From an uncultured Bacteroidota bacterium (lineage in GTDB: Bacteria > Bacteroidota > Bacteroidia > Flavobacteriales > Flavobacteriaceae), in contig CACMHY010000003.1 of NCBI GenBank assembly GCA_902613595.1, positions 62,001 through 126,000 of the forward strand: a stretch of 64,000 nucleotides of DNA, in the 5' to 3' direction. Shown here piece after piece: positions 54,569-63,737 of this stretch; the first letter of the stretch is position 1; each line of letters begins with the position of its first letter. The translations under genes and the position numbers were made by a program. The notes beneath the pieces are model-generated. The model did no database searches. It had not been told where the DNA came from and was given only the letters and a program-made list of their open reading frames with translations.

Positions 54569-56394
54569 TGTTTACATCTTTAATTAAAATACTTCGTTTT
54601 GGTTACCCTTATAGAACTTTTGCATTTTTAAATATTTTTTTTAATCTACTTTATGCGTTTTTTAGTGCACTGTCCTTCGTTTCGCTAATACCAATGCTTA
54701 AAGTACTTTTCAATACAAATAAAAATAATTTTGTTGAGGCGGAATATAAAGGTATAATAAATATTCACATTTATTTAAAGGAAAGCCTTAAGAACTATTT
54801 ATCAAAAAGACTTGAAGATGATGTTGAATCAACATTAGTATTTAGTATATGCTTAGTCATTATGCTTTTTCTACTAAAAAATGTTTGCAATTATTTAGCA
54901 TTATTTTTTATAACATTTTTAAAAAATGGTATTCTTAAGGATTTAAGAAACGCTACTTACAATAAAATTATTCATTTCCCAATATCTTATTTTAATAAAA
55001 AAAGTAAAGGAGATCTAATTACAAGAGTTACAAGTGATGTCAACGAAATTCAAAATTCATATTTGTCAATCTTAGAATTAATCTTTAGGGAACCATTCAC
55101 TATACTATTTTCTTTATTGGTTATGTTTTTTTTTAGCATTAAGCTTACTCTTTTTGTTTTAGTTTTTGTTCCCTTATCAGGACTAATTATCTCAAGTATT
55201 GGAAAACGTTTAAAAATTGATTCATCAAAAATTCAGCAAAAACAGGGTGATTTTATTTCCATCCTGGATGAAACAATAAACGGGCAAAGAATCATTAAAT
55301 CATCAAATGCAATTCCTTTATTTAAAGAAAAGTTCTACAGGGCTTCACAAAGTTTTTATCTCTTTTCAAATAAACTATATCAAAGGTCAAGCCTTGCTGG
55401 ACCAGTAAGTGAATTTCTAGGTGTAGTTGCCATTGGAATTTTATTGTGGTTTGGTGGAAATATGGTACTTGTTGAGGGTAATCTCTCAAATACTACATTT
55501 TTAGTTTACATTGGATTAGCTTACAATGTATTGACGCCAGCAAAGGGTATGAGTAAGTCAAGCTATTCGATACAAAAAGGAATTGCTGCTGCTGATCGTA
55601 TACAAGAAATTCTTGATTTAAATCATGTGCTGAAAGATGACAAAAATGCAATCACAAAAAATAAATTAGAAAAAAATATTGTCTTTGACAAAGTATGGTT
55701 TAACTATGAAAATCGAACTGTAATAAATGATCTTAGTTTTGAGATTAAGAAAGGTGAAGTAGTAGCTTTAATTGGTCCATCTGGAAGCGGAAAAACAACT
55801 TTAATACATTTATTAAATCGCTTTTATGATGTTGATAAAGGGAATTTAAAAATAGACGGTATCCCTTATAAAAAAATTTTACTAAAAAGTCTTTACGAAA
55901 TGATAGGGACTGTTACTCAAGACCCAATCCTCTTTAATGATAGCATATACAATAATATATTGCTTGGAAAAAAAAGCGCTAATGAGACTGAAATTTTGAA
56001 TGCTTCCAAAGTTGCAAATGCTCATGAATTTATAAAAAAACTTCCCAATGGTTATCAAACAAATATCGGAGAATTGGGCAATAAACTTTCTGGAGGTGAA
56101 AAGCAACGTATAACAATTGCAAGAGCATTACTTAAAGATCCTGACCTACTAATACTCGATGAAGCAACTTCTGCTCTGGATTCAGAAGCAGAAATGAAAG
56201 TACAACAGGCTCTTGATAAATTAATGAAAAACAGAACTTCATTGATTATTGCTCACAAAATTTCGACAATTAAAAAGGCTGATACTATTTTGATTTTAGA
56301 TAAAGGCAAAATTATTAATTCGGGAAAACATAAAGAACTATTAGTAAAAAGTAGTTATTACAAAAGTTGGGTTAAAAAACAGCAAATAAACTAA
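54568..56394 (+). CDS. ABC exporter, MsbA-like fused permease/ATPase
   Basis: A 608-residue half-transporter with six N-terminal membrane helices (residues about 15-340) and an ATPase domain. Helix regions include HFPISYFNKKSKGDLITRVTSD, the coupling-region signature. Walker A is IGPSGSGKTTLIHLL, the signature is KLSGGEKQRITIARALL, Walker B is LLILDEATSALDSEAE and the H-loop is IIAHKIST. It probably flips lipid A core or another envelope lipid. The DUF4199, GT2, mutase and ABC run suggests a glycolipid assembly operon (inference). Confidence 0.93.
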   Translation: MFTSLIKILRFGYPYRTFAFLNIFFNLLYAFFSALSFVSLIPMLKVLFNTNKNNFVEAEYKGIINIHIYLKESLKNYLSKRLEDDVESTLVFSICLVIMLFLLKNVCNYLALFFITFLKNGILKDLRNATYNKIIHFPISYFNKKSKGDLITRVTSDVNEIQNSYLSILELIFREPFTILFSLLVMFFFSIKLTLFVLVFVPLSGLIISSIGKRLKIDSSKIQQKQGDFISILDETINGQRIIKSSNAIPLFKEKFYRASQSFYLFSNKLYQRSSLAGPVSEFLGVVAIGILLWFGGNMVLVEGNLSNTTFLVYIGLAYNVLTPAKGMSKSSYSIQKGIAAADRIQEILDLNHVLKDDKNAITKNKLEKNIVFDKVWFNYENRTVINDLSFEIKKGEVVALIGPSGSGKTTLIHLLNRFYDVDKGNLKIDGIPYKKILLKSLYEMIGTVTQDPILFNDSIYNNILLGKKSANETEILNASKVANAHEFIKKLPNGYQTNIGELGNKLSGGEKQRITIARALLKDPDLLILDEATSALDSEAEMKVQQALDKLMKNRTSLIIAHKISTIKKADTILILDKGKIINSGKHKELLVKSSYYKSWVKKQQIN

Positions 56395-56426
56395 ACTATA
56401 AGTTTTCATAGTATATCTAATTAAAA

Positions 56427-57638
56427 ATGAAATTATATAGAAATCTTGCCGACGGAATAGTAGAAGGAGTGCAAGAAGTTCTGGGAAATAGAAGGGCTTT
56501 AAGACCCACACTTAAAAATATTTTAATAAAAAATCGTAAATGGGGATCTAATGACAGAAAATTAGTCGGTAAAGGAATAATAGAGATAATAAGGTGGAAA
56601 AGAAAATTTGATGTAATTGGAAAATTAAATCTTAAATCAAAAAATTACTATAAGAATCTATTAGTTGTTTGGAGCATCTATAATGATATTGAATTCGAAG
56701 AGTGTTTAACTTTTTCTGAATTGAAAAAAGATAATATCTGCAACAACATTTCAATCACAAATTCCAAAAGAGCCTTTAAAAATTCCATCCCGGATTGGCT
56801 AGACAGTTTAGGAATGAAAACCTATGGAAAAGTAATATGGGAGAAAGAAATTCAAGCTTTAAATAGACCTGCAAAATTATTCTTAAGAACAAATACCTTA
56901 AAAACAAATGTAAATAAACTTCAAGCCTATTTAAAAGAAAACCATAAAGTTAACACAAACAAAGTTTCAAATATTCCAAATGCTTTAGTTGTAGAGGAAA
57001 ATAAGATATTGACTCATTTGGATATATATAAAAAGGGTTGGTTTGAAATTCAGGATTTGAATTCACAAAAAATATCAATTTTTACAAATCCAAAACCGAA
57101 TAGTCTAATAATTGATGCATGTGCAGGTAGTGGTGGAAAAACACTTCATCTTGCTACAATTATGAAAAATACGGGTAGAATTATTGCTACTGATTCTTCA
57201 GATAAAAAAAGAAAACAACTAGAAAAACGGTTGAAACGAAATGGTATTTCTATAGTGGAATACTTAAATAGCGAAAATGAATACTTTTTTAAAAAATTCA
57301 ATAATTCTGCGAATATTGTAATTATCGACGCACCTTGCAGCGGACTCGGTGTTATAAAAAGAAATCCAGTTGCAAAATGGCACATGAACCCTAAACGCAT
57401 CAAACAACTTGTTGGAATACAAAAACAAATTCTTCAAAAATATGCTCCTCTGGTTAAAAGTAGAGGAAATCTTGTATATGCTACTTGTTCAATTTTTCCG
57501 AATGAGAATCAAAACCAAATAAAAAAATTTTTAAAGTCAAATCTTGGTCTTGAATTCCGTATAGAAAAGGAGGAAGTTTTGTTAACACATGATACTGGTG
57601 GTGATGGATTTTATGTGGTAAAATTATTAAGATTGTAG
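56427..57638 (+). CDS. RsmB/NOP family class I SAM-dependent RNA methyltransferase
   Basis: A 403-residue protein with a degenerate NusB-like N-terminal domain (about 1-150) and a Rossmann methyltransferase domain. The SAM motif is LIIDACAGSGGKTLHLATIM. The two catalytic cysteines of m5C methyltransferases are in VIIDAPCSGLGVIKRNP and YATCSIFPNENQNQI. It probably makes m5C in 16S rRNA, comparable to RsmB. It follows the ABC exporter by 32 bases. Confidence 0.93.
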   Translation: MKLYRNLADGIVEGVQEVLGNRRALRPTLKNILIKNRKWGSNDRKLVGKGIIEIIRWKRKFDVIGKLNLKSKNYYKNLLVVWSIYNDIEFEECLTFSELKKDNICNNISITNSKRAFKNSIPDWLDSLGMKTYGKVIWEKEIQALNRPAKLFLRTNTLKTNVNKLQAYLKENHKVNTNKVSNIPNALVVEENKILTHLDIYKKGWFEIQDLNSQKISIFTNPKPNSLIIDACAGSGGKTLHLATIMKNTGRIIATDSSDKKRKQLEKRLKRNGISIVEYLNSENEYFFKKFNNSANIVIIDAPCSGLGVIKRNPVAKWHMNPKRIKQLVGIQKQILQKYAPLVKSRGNLVYATCSIFPNENQNQIKKFLKSNLGLEFRIEKEEVLLTHDTGGDGFYVVKLLRL

Positions 57639-57662
57639 GGGTAAATTTAATTGTGAATAACT

Positions 57663-57698
57663 CTTCAACAACTTAGGAAATATAAAAAGTTATTGAAG
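57663..57698 (+). other. Hairpin in purL leader
   Basis: CTTCAACAACTT pairs with AAGTTATTGAAG across a 12-base loop, with one C-A mismatch, 50 bases before the purL ATG. No T-run follows on the plus strand, so it is not a normal terminator there. A structured leader is possible, but no riboswitch class was recognised. Confidence 0.35.
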
Positions 57699-57747
57699 AA
57701 AAAATTTTAGATAAAAAAGTTAATTTTAATTTCAAAGGATTATATAT

Positions 57748-60700
57748 ATGCTATTGTTTTTTGGCGAGAAAAAAACCAAGATTTTTGTAGTCCAAACTTG
57801 TTCTGACCTTTCTGTCATAAATATCAAAAAACTTGAGTGGCTTTTTGGGGCAGCACCATTTATAAATTCCCAAGAAATTAAAGGTGCCTTTATTGGACCT
57901 CGAGCTTCGATGGTCTCCCCTTGGAGTACAAATGCTGTAGAGATTACTCAAAATATGGGAATAAAAGATATCCTTCGGATTGAAAAATTCCATTCAAAAT
58001 CAACAATAAAAAATGTTGATCCCATGCTGTATTCAGAATTCAAGTATTTAGATCAAAGCATTTTTGATATAGACATCAAACCTGACGATATAATCAATAT
58101 AAAAGATATTGCTGAATATAATTTAACAGAAGGATTAGCTTTAAGTGATAATGAAGTCAAATATCTTAATAATCTTTCTAAAACCCTAGGTAGGCTTCTT
58201 ACGGACTCTGAAGTATTTGGATTTTCTCAAGTTAATTCAGAACACTGCCGGCATAAAATCTTTAACGGTAAGTTTATAATTAATGGAAAACCAAAGAAAA
58301 ATAGTCTTTTTGAATTAATTAAAAAAACATCGAAGAAAAACCCAAACAATATAGTATCGGCGTACAAAGATAATGTCGCATTTATTGAAGGGCCAGAGAT
58401 TGAACAATTTATACCAAAAGACCCCAGTTCGGCTAGTAACTTTTCTAAAGAAAAAATTAAAAGTGTCATATCACTAAAGGCAGAAACACACAATTTCCCT
58501 ACTACTGTAGAACCCTTTAATGGTGCAGCGACAGGATCAGGGGGAGAAATAAGAGATAGATTAGCTGGTGGTAAAGGTTCTTTACCTTTAGCAGGAACTG
58601 CCGTTTACATGACTTCATATTCTCGTATCCAAAAAAATCTTAAAAAAGGATCATTTGCTGAACGTGATTGGCTATATCAAAATCCAACAGATATACTTAT
58701 TAAAGCTTCTAATGGGGCTTCCGACTTTGGAAATAAATTTGGACAACCACTTATAGCAGGTTCCATCTTAACTTTTGAGCATAAAGAAAATAAACAACTA
58801 TTAGGGTATGACAAAGTTATAATGCTTGCTGGTGGAGTTGGTTATGGTAAAAAACTTGAAGCAGAAAAAAATATTCCAAAAAAAGGTGACAAGATTATTA
58901 TTTTGGGTGGAGATAATTATCGCATTGGAATGGGTGGTGCTGCTGTTTCTTCAGCAGACACAGGTAAATATGGTAATGCGCTTGAACTTAATGCTATTCA
59001 ACGTTCAAACCCAGAAATGCAAAAACGTGTATCTAACGTTATTAGAGCTCTAGTTGAAAGTGATATAAATCCAATAGTTTCTATTCATGATCATGGAGCA
59101 GGAGGACATTTGAATTGTCTATCTGAATTAGTTGAAAATACTGGAGGTACAATTGAAATTGATTCTCTTCCATTGGGGGATCCTACACTTTCAGCCAAAG
59201 AAATAATTGGAAATGAATCACAGGAAAGGATGGGATTAATAATATCTCCAAAAGACACTAAAAAATTAAAGAAAATAGCTGAGAGAGAAAGAGCTCCATT
59301 ATATATAGTAGGCGAAGTTACATGTGATGAAAGACTTGTATTTAAAAGTGATAGTAAAAAAGAAGTTCCAATTGATTTAGATCTTTCTGCTTTATTTGGC
59401 AGTTCTCCAAAGACAGTAATGCACGACTTTTCAGTTTTTCGAGAATTTAAAGCAATCCCTTATTCACAGAACAAACTTTTTAGCTATATAAAACAAGTTC
59501 TTCAACTAGAGGCTGTAGCATGTAAAGATTGGCTTACCAATAAAGTTGATCGATGTGTTACGGGAAGAGTAGCTCAGCAGCAATGTGTAGGTGAGTTGCA
59601 GCTACCATTAAGTAACTGTGGGGTTGTATCATTAGATTATACTGGTAATAAAGGGATTGCTACATCTATTGGGCATGCACCGATTAGTGGATTGATTGAT
59701 TCCAGAAAAGGAAGCAAAAATGCAATTGCAGAAGCACTCACAAATATTGTTTTTTCTCCGCTTGAGAAGGGAATTAATAGTATATCGTTATCTGCTAATT
59801 GGATGTGGCCTTGCAATAACCCAGGAGAAGACACACGTTTATATGAAGCTGTTGAGGAGTGTTCAAAATTTGCAATTGATTTAGGTATAAATATTCCCAC
59901 AGGCAAGGATTCATTGTCAATGAAACAAAAATATTCAAATTATGATGTCTTGTCTCCAGGAACTGTTATAATATCAGCAGCTGGTCAATGTTCAAATGTG
60001 AAAAATATAATTAAACCAGTAGCCACTGCTATGGGAGGAGAAATTTTTTATGTTGATTTTTCTCAAGATGAATTTTATTTAGGTGGTTCATCTTTCGCGC
60101 AGAGTCAAGAGTGTATTGGAAATGATACCCCCGGTGTTACAGATGCCCTTTACTTTAAAAGGGCGTTTAATACTGTACAAGATCACATCAAAGCTGGTAA
60201 AATTTCAGCAGGCCACGATATTGGATCAGGAGGTTTAATAACTTCTTTACTCGAGTTTTGTTTTCCATCATTAAATATTGGAATGGATCTTGACTTTTCC
60301 TGCCTTGAAGAGACTGATTTGGTGAAAATTTTATTTTCTGAAAAAGTTGGTCTTATTCTACAATCAAATTTTGATCTAAACAGCTCATTTTCAAAAAATG
60401 GAATAAAAGCTACTAAAATAGGTTTTGTTAATCAAAGTAGCTCATTAAAAATTGGGAAGAATAATATTTCAATTAATGATATGCGGAAGGAATGGATGAA
60501 AACATCCACTCAATTTGAATTGAAACAAACTAATAGTGAATTAGCCTTAGTTCGTCTAGATAACGTAATAAAACAACCGCTAAAATTTAAGTTTCCAATT
60601 GAATTCTATGGAAAAAGACCCCTTCAAAAAGAAAAACGATTAAATGCTGCAGTAATAAGAGAGAAAGGTAGTAATTCTGAAAGAGAAATGGCTTATATGA

Positions 60701-61380
60701 TGGACCTTTGTGGCTTCAAAGTCCGTGATGTCCATATGACTGATTTAATTAAGGGCAGAGAAACTCTCGAAGATATTCAGCTATTAGTAGCTGTTGGAGG
60801 TTTTTCAAATTCTGATGTACTAGGTTCTGCCAAAGGCTGGGCTGGTGCATTTAAATATAATACAAAAGCTAAAGCAGCCTTAGAAAACTTTTTTAGTAGA
60901 ACGGATACTCTTTCTCTCGGAGTATGTAATGGATGTCAATTATTTATTGAACTAGGCTTACTTTACACAAATCACATCCAAAAGCCAAAAATGATGCATA
61001 ATAAATCAGGAAAATTTGAATGTATCTTTACAGCAGTTAATATTAAACCAAGCTCATCAATAATGTTAAAGGGACTAGAAGGAAGTACATTAGGAATTTG
61101 GGCTGCTCACGGTGAGGGAAGATTTTCATTTCCCAAAGCCGAAATCAATTATCAAATACCAGCAAAATACCTTTATGAAGGGTATCCATCAAACCCAAAT
61201 GGCTCTGATTTTAATGCTGCTATGTTAGTAAGTGAGAATGGCAGGCATTTAGTAATGATGCCTCATCTTGAGCGGTCTACATTTCCATGGAATTGGGGTC
61301 ATTACCCTAATAATCGAAAAGATGAGGTTAGCCCTTGGATTTTAGCTTTTGAAAACGCATACAATTGGCTTAAAAAATAG
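57748..61380 (+). CDS. purL: Phosphoribosylformylglycinamidine synthase, single-chain form
   Basis: A 1210-residue large PurL, shorter than the roughly 1295 residues of E. coli but with both parts. Synthase half motifs include GFSQVNSEHCRHKIFNGKF, KAETHNFPTTVEPFNGAATG, GGEIRD and SIHDHGAGGHLNCLSELVE. The glutamine amidotransferase domain has the nucleophile Cys1060 (LGVCNGCQLFIELG) and the His-x-Glu region in WAAHGEGRFSF. It makes FGAM in purine synthesis. The ATG is preceded by AAAGGA at nine bases. It is separated from rsmB-like by 109 bases, including a hairpin. Confidence 0.97.
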   Translation: MLLFFGEKKTKIFVVQTCSDLSVINIKKLEWLFGAAPFINSQEIKGAFIGPRASMVSPWSTNAVEITQNMGIKDILRIEKFHSKSTIKNVDPMLYSEFKYLDQSIFDIDIKPDDIINIKDIAEYNLTEGLALSDNEVKYLNNLSKTLGRLLTDSEVFGFSQVNSEHCRHKIFNGKFIINGKPKKNSLFELIKKTSKKNPNNIVSAYKDNVAFIEGPEIEQFIPKDPSSASNFSKEKIKSVISLKAETHNFPTTVEPFNGAATGSGGEIRDRLAGGKGSLPLAGTAVYMTSYSRIQKNLKKGSFAERDWLYQNPTDILIKASNGASDFGNKFGQPLIAGSILTFEHKENKQLLGYDKVIMLAGGVGYGKKLEAEKNIPKKGDKIIILGGDNYRIGMGGAAVSSADTGKYGNALELNAIQRSNPEMQKRVSNVIRALVESDINPIVSIHDHGAGGHLNCLSELVENTGGTIEIDSLPLGDPTLSAKEIIGNESQERMGLIISPKDTKKLKKIAERERAPLYIVGEVTCDERLVFKSDSKKEVPIDLDLSALFGSSPKTVMHDFSVFREFKAIPYSQNKLFSYIKQVLQLEAVACKDWLTNKVDRCVTGRVAQQQCVGELQLPLSNCGVVSLDYTGNKGIATSIGHAPISGLIDSRKGSKNAIAEALTNIVFSPLEKGINSISLSANWMWPCNNPGEDTRLYEAVEECSKFAIDLGINIPTGKDSLSMKQKYSNYDVLSPGTVIISAAGQCSNVKNIIKPVATAMGGEIFYVDFSQDEFYLGGSSFAQSQECIGNDTPGVTDALYFKRAFNTVQDHIKAGKISAGHDIGSGGLITSLLEFCFPSLNIGMDLDFSCLEETDLVKILFSEKVGLILQSNFDLNSSFSKNGIKATKIGFVNQSSSLKIGKNNISINDMRKEWMKTSTQFELKQTNSELALVRLDNVIKQPLKFKFPIEFYGKRPLQKEKRLNAAVIREKGSNSEREMAYMMDLCGFKVRDVHMTDLIKGRETLEDIQLLVAVGGFSNSDVLGSAKGWAGAFKYNTKAKAALENFFSRTDTLSLGVCNGCQLFIELGLLYTNHIQKPKMMHNKSGKFECIFTAVNIKPSSSIMLKGLEGSTLGIWAAHGEGRFSFPKAEINYQIPAKYLYEGYPSNPNGSDFNAAMLVSENGRHLVMMPHLERSTFPWNWGHYPNNRKDEVSPWILAFENAYNWLKK

Positions 61381-61405
61381 GAACAAAAAACTTCTTCATT
61401 TACTT

Positions 61406-61424
61406 CAAAATATTTCATATTTTG
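61406..61424. promoter_or_regulatory. Inverted repeat before fadD
   Basis: CAAAATAT and ATATTTTG form a perfect eight-base inverted repeat with three bases between the arms, in the 59-base gap between purL and fadD. It may be a weak hairpin or operator. It does not resemble the palindrome before the marR gene. Confidence 0.3.
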
Positions 61425-61439
61425 CATTAAAATGAATAA

Positions 61440-63206
61440 ATGATACCGACTAGATTATTTGAATTTATCGAATTCCAAAAGGATAATATTCCACTTGAGA
61501 AGGCTTTTTCTACAAAAAATGAAGGTACTTGGGAGAGCCTTTCTACCTCTGATTTCATTGAGAAGTCAAGTGCAATTAGCAGGGCACTGATTAGTAAAGG
61601 CATAAAAGCTGGTGATAAAATTGCCATGATCTCTACAAACAATAGAACTGAATGGTGTTTAATGGATGTTGGTATTCTTTCTTTAGGTGCTGTAACTGTT
61701 CCCATATATCCAACAATTTCATCAAAAGATTATAAGTACATTTTAAACCACTCAGAAAGTGTTTATTGTTTTGTTTCTGATAAGGAGGTTTATGATAAGT
61801 TAAAAGCAGTATCTAAGGATATCAAATCACTAAAAAAAATATACAGCTTTAATAAAATTAAAGGATGTGCTCATTGGTCCGAACTTTTAGATGAAGGATC
61901 AAGTAAAGATCATGACAAAAAATTAGGTGAGATGCGTGAGAAAGTAAATCCAAAAGATCTTGCTACTATTATATATACTTCTGGTACAACTGGTACTCCT
62001 AAAGGAGTGATGTTAAGCCATGAAAATATAGTAACAAACGTTATTTCTGGATCAAAAAGGTTGCCTTTAATCAAGGGAAAAGCCAAATCGTTAAGTTTCT
62101 TACCCCTTTGTCACATCTTTGAAAGGGTAATTCTTTACATATATACATTTAATGGGATTTCAGTCTATTTTGCAGAGTCACTTGAGACAATTGCTGATAA
62201 TTTAAAGGAGGTTAAACCAAATACAATGACAGCAGTACCTCGTCTATTAGAAAAAGTCTACGATAAAATTTATGCCAGAGGTGGTGAACTTTCTGGGATA
62301 AAGAAATCTCTCTTTTATTGGGCGGTTAATTTAGGCTTGCAATATGAGCCCTATGGACAAAATGGAATATGGTATGAGTTGAAATTAAAAATTGCAAGAA
62401 AATTGATCTTATCAAAATGGAAAGAAGCTTTAGGAGGCAACTTAGAAATAATTGTTTCTGGAAGTGCTCCTCTTCAACAAAGACTTGCTAAAGTCTTTAC
62501 AGCTGCTGATATGATTTTAGTAGAGGGATACGGCTTAACCGAAACTTCTCCAATAATTTCAGTTGGGGATATGAGAAATAATAATCTCAAAATGGGAACT
62601 GTTGGTAAGGTGATTGATGGAGTCGAAGTTAAAATTGCCGACGATGGTGAAATTCTCTGTAAGGGACCCAATGTAATGATGGGATATTACAAAGAAGAAA
62701 AAATGACCCAAGAGGTAATGACTGGTGATTATTTTCACACTGGAGATATTGGCGAAGTAGATGACGAGGGTTTTTTAAAAATTACAGACAGAAAAAAAGA
62801 AATGTTTAAAACTTCAGGCGGAAAATATATAGCACCCCAAGTCATAGAAAGCCAGATGAAACAATCGCTTTTTATTGAGCAAATTATGGTTGTTGGTGCA
62901 GGAAAAAGAATGGCAACGGCAATAATTCAACCCAACACTGATCACGTAACTAAGTGGCTTAAAGAAAATGATATAAAATGTGATTCTCTAGCTAAAGCAA
63001 TAAATGAGCCTAGTCTGAAAAAAATGATTGAAGACGAAGTAGAGCATCACAATCAAAATTTCGGCTCTTGGGAACAAATTAAAAAAATTGAACTTACACC
63101 CGATGAATGGAGTATTGATAAGGGTCACTTAACACCTACAATGAAACTTAAAAGAAAGGTTATTGCTGAAAAGTATAGCGATCTGATTGATAGTATGTAT
63201 AATTAG
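61440..63206 (+). CDS. Long-chain acyl-CoA ligase (AMP-dependent synthetase)
   Basis: A 588-residue ANL-family enzyme, comparable to FadD15-type long-chain ligases. The P-loop is TIIYTSGTTGTPKGVMLSHE near residue 178. Later motifs are EGYGLTETSPIIS, DYFHTGDIGEVDDEGFLKIT and RKKEMFKTSGGKYIAPQVIE. It activates fatty acids to acyl-CoA at the membrane. A MarR gene and an acyl-CoA dehydrogenase follow on the same strand, so it belongs to a fatty-acid degradation module. Confidence 0.95.
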   Translation: MIPTRLFEFIEFQKDNIPLEKAFSTKNEGTWESLSTSDFIEKSSAISRALISKGIKAGDKIAMISTNNRTEWCLMDVGILSLGAVTVPIYPTISSKDYKYILNHSESVYCFVSDKEVYDKLKAVSKDIKSLKKIYSFNKIKGCAHWSELLDEGSSKDHDKKLGEMREKVNPKDLATIIYTSGTTGTPKGVMLSHENIVTNVISGSKRLPLIKGKAKSLSFLPLCHIFERVILYIYTFNGISVYFAESLETIADNLKEVKPNTMTAVPRLLEKVYDKIYARGGELSGIKKSLFYWAVNLGLQYEPYGQNGIWYELKLKIARKLILSKWKEALGGNLEIIVSGSAPLQQRLAKVFTAADMILVEGYGLTETSPIISVGDMRNNNLKMGTVGKVIDGVEVKIADDGEILCKGPNVMMGYYKEEKMTQEVMTGDYFHTGDIGEVDDEGFLKITDRKKEMFKTSGGKYIAPQVIESQMKQSLFIEQIMVVGAGKRMATAIIQPNTDHVTKWLKENDIKCDSLAKAINEPSLKKMIEDEVEHHNQNFGSWEQIKKIELTPDEWSIDKGHLTPTMKLKRKVIAEKYSDLIDSMYN

Positions 63207-63239
63207 TTTAATTAAAATAGATATTATAACAGATTTAGT

Positions 63240-63265
63240 TTTTTACTATGCATGCATAGTAAAAA
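63240..63265. promoter_or_regulatory. 26-bp perfect palindrome, probable MarR operator
   Basis: The half-site TTTTTACTATGCA (63240-63252) is followed immediately by its exact reverse complement (63253-63265). The centre is TGCATGCA. It ends 17 bases before the ATG of the marR-family gene and 34 bases after fadD's stop. MarR dimers bind such palindromes and often repress their own gene, so autoregulation is the natural reading. Confidence 0.75.
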
Positions 63266-63282
63266 TCATTATATTTGAGTCA

Positions 63283-63735
63283 ATGAAAAAAGAAACTTTT
63301 GACAGTGTGTTAAGATCAACTTGGCAAGTTGTGAGTAAAATGTATAATAAAGAAGCTGGAAAATTTGACTCAACAATGGCTATGGGATTTGCACTACTAA
63401 GTATTGACGCAGAGGGTACTCCTTCCACAACACTTGGTCCAAAAATGGGTATGGAGCCAACAAGTCTTTCAAGACTTCTTAACGCTATGGAAGAAAGAAA
63501 GCTAATTTTTAGAACTCAAAATCCTAGAGATGGTAGAAGTATTTTAATACATCTAACACCATTTGGGATCGAAAAGAGAGAAGATTCAAAATCTGTTGTT
63601 TTGAACTTTAACTCTAAGATTGAAGAAAAACTTAATGAGATAAAAATTAAACATTTCTTTGAAGTTATGGGTTCTATAAGGACTGTGGCAAAAGAGTTTG
63701 AATATTTTTCAAGTAAAACTATAGAAACAATTTAA
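63283..63735 (+). CDS. MarR family transcriptional regulator
   Basis: A 150-residue winged-helix regulator starting at the ATG at 63283 (MKKETFDSVLRSTWQVVSKM). A longer in-frame start at 63187 would run through the palindrome and lies within fadD, so it is rejected. The DNA-binding part is MAMGFALLSIDAEGTPSTTL, MGMEPTSLSRLLNAMEERKL and the wing RTQNPRDGRSILIHLTPFG. Location between fadD and an acyl-CoA dehydrogenase suggests that it senses acyl-CoA or fatty acids and controls this module (inference). Confidence 0.93.
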   Translation: MKKETFDSVLRSTWQVVSKMYNKEAGKFDSTMAMGFALLSIDAEGTPSTTLGPKMGMEPTSLSRLLNAMEERKLIFRTQNPRDGRSILIHLTPFGIEKREDSKSVVLNFNSKIEEKLNEIKIKHFFEVMGSIRTVAKEFEYFSSKTIETI

Positions 63736-63737
63736 TT

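Noticed and set aside
63187-63282. N-terminal extension of the MarR protein
   Set aside because: The extension would begin inside fadD, run through the palindrome and encode only hydrophobic low-complexity residues; the ATG at 63283 fits the family.
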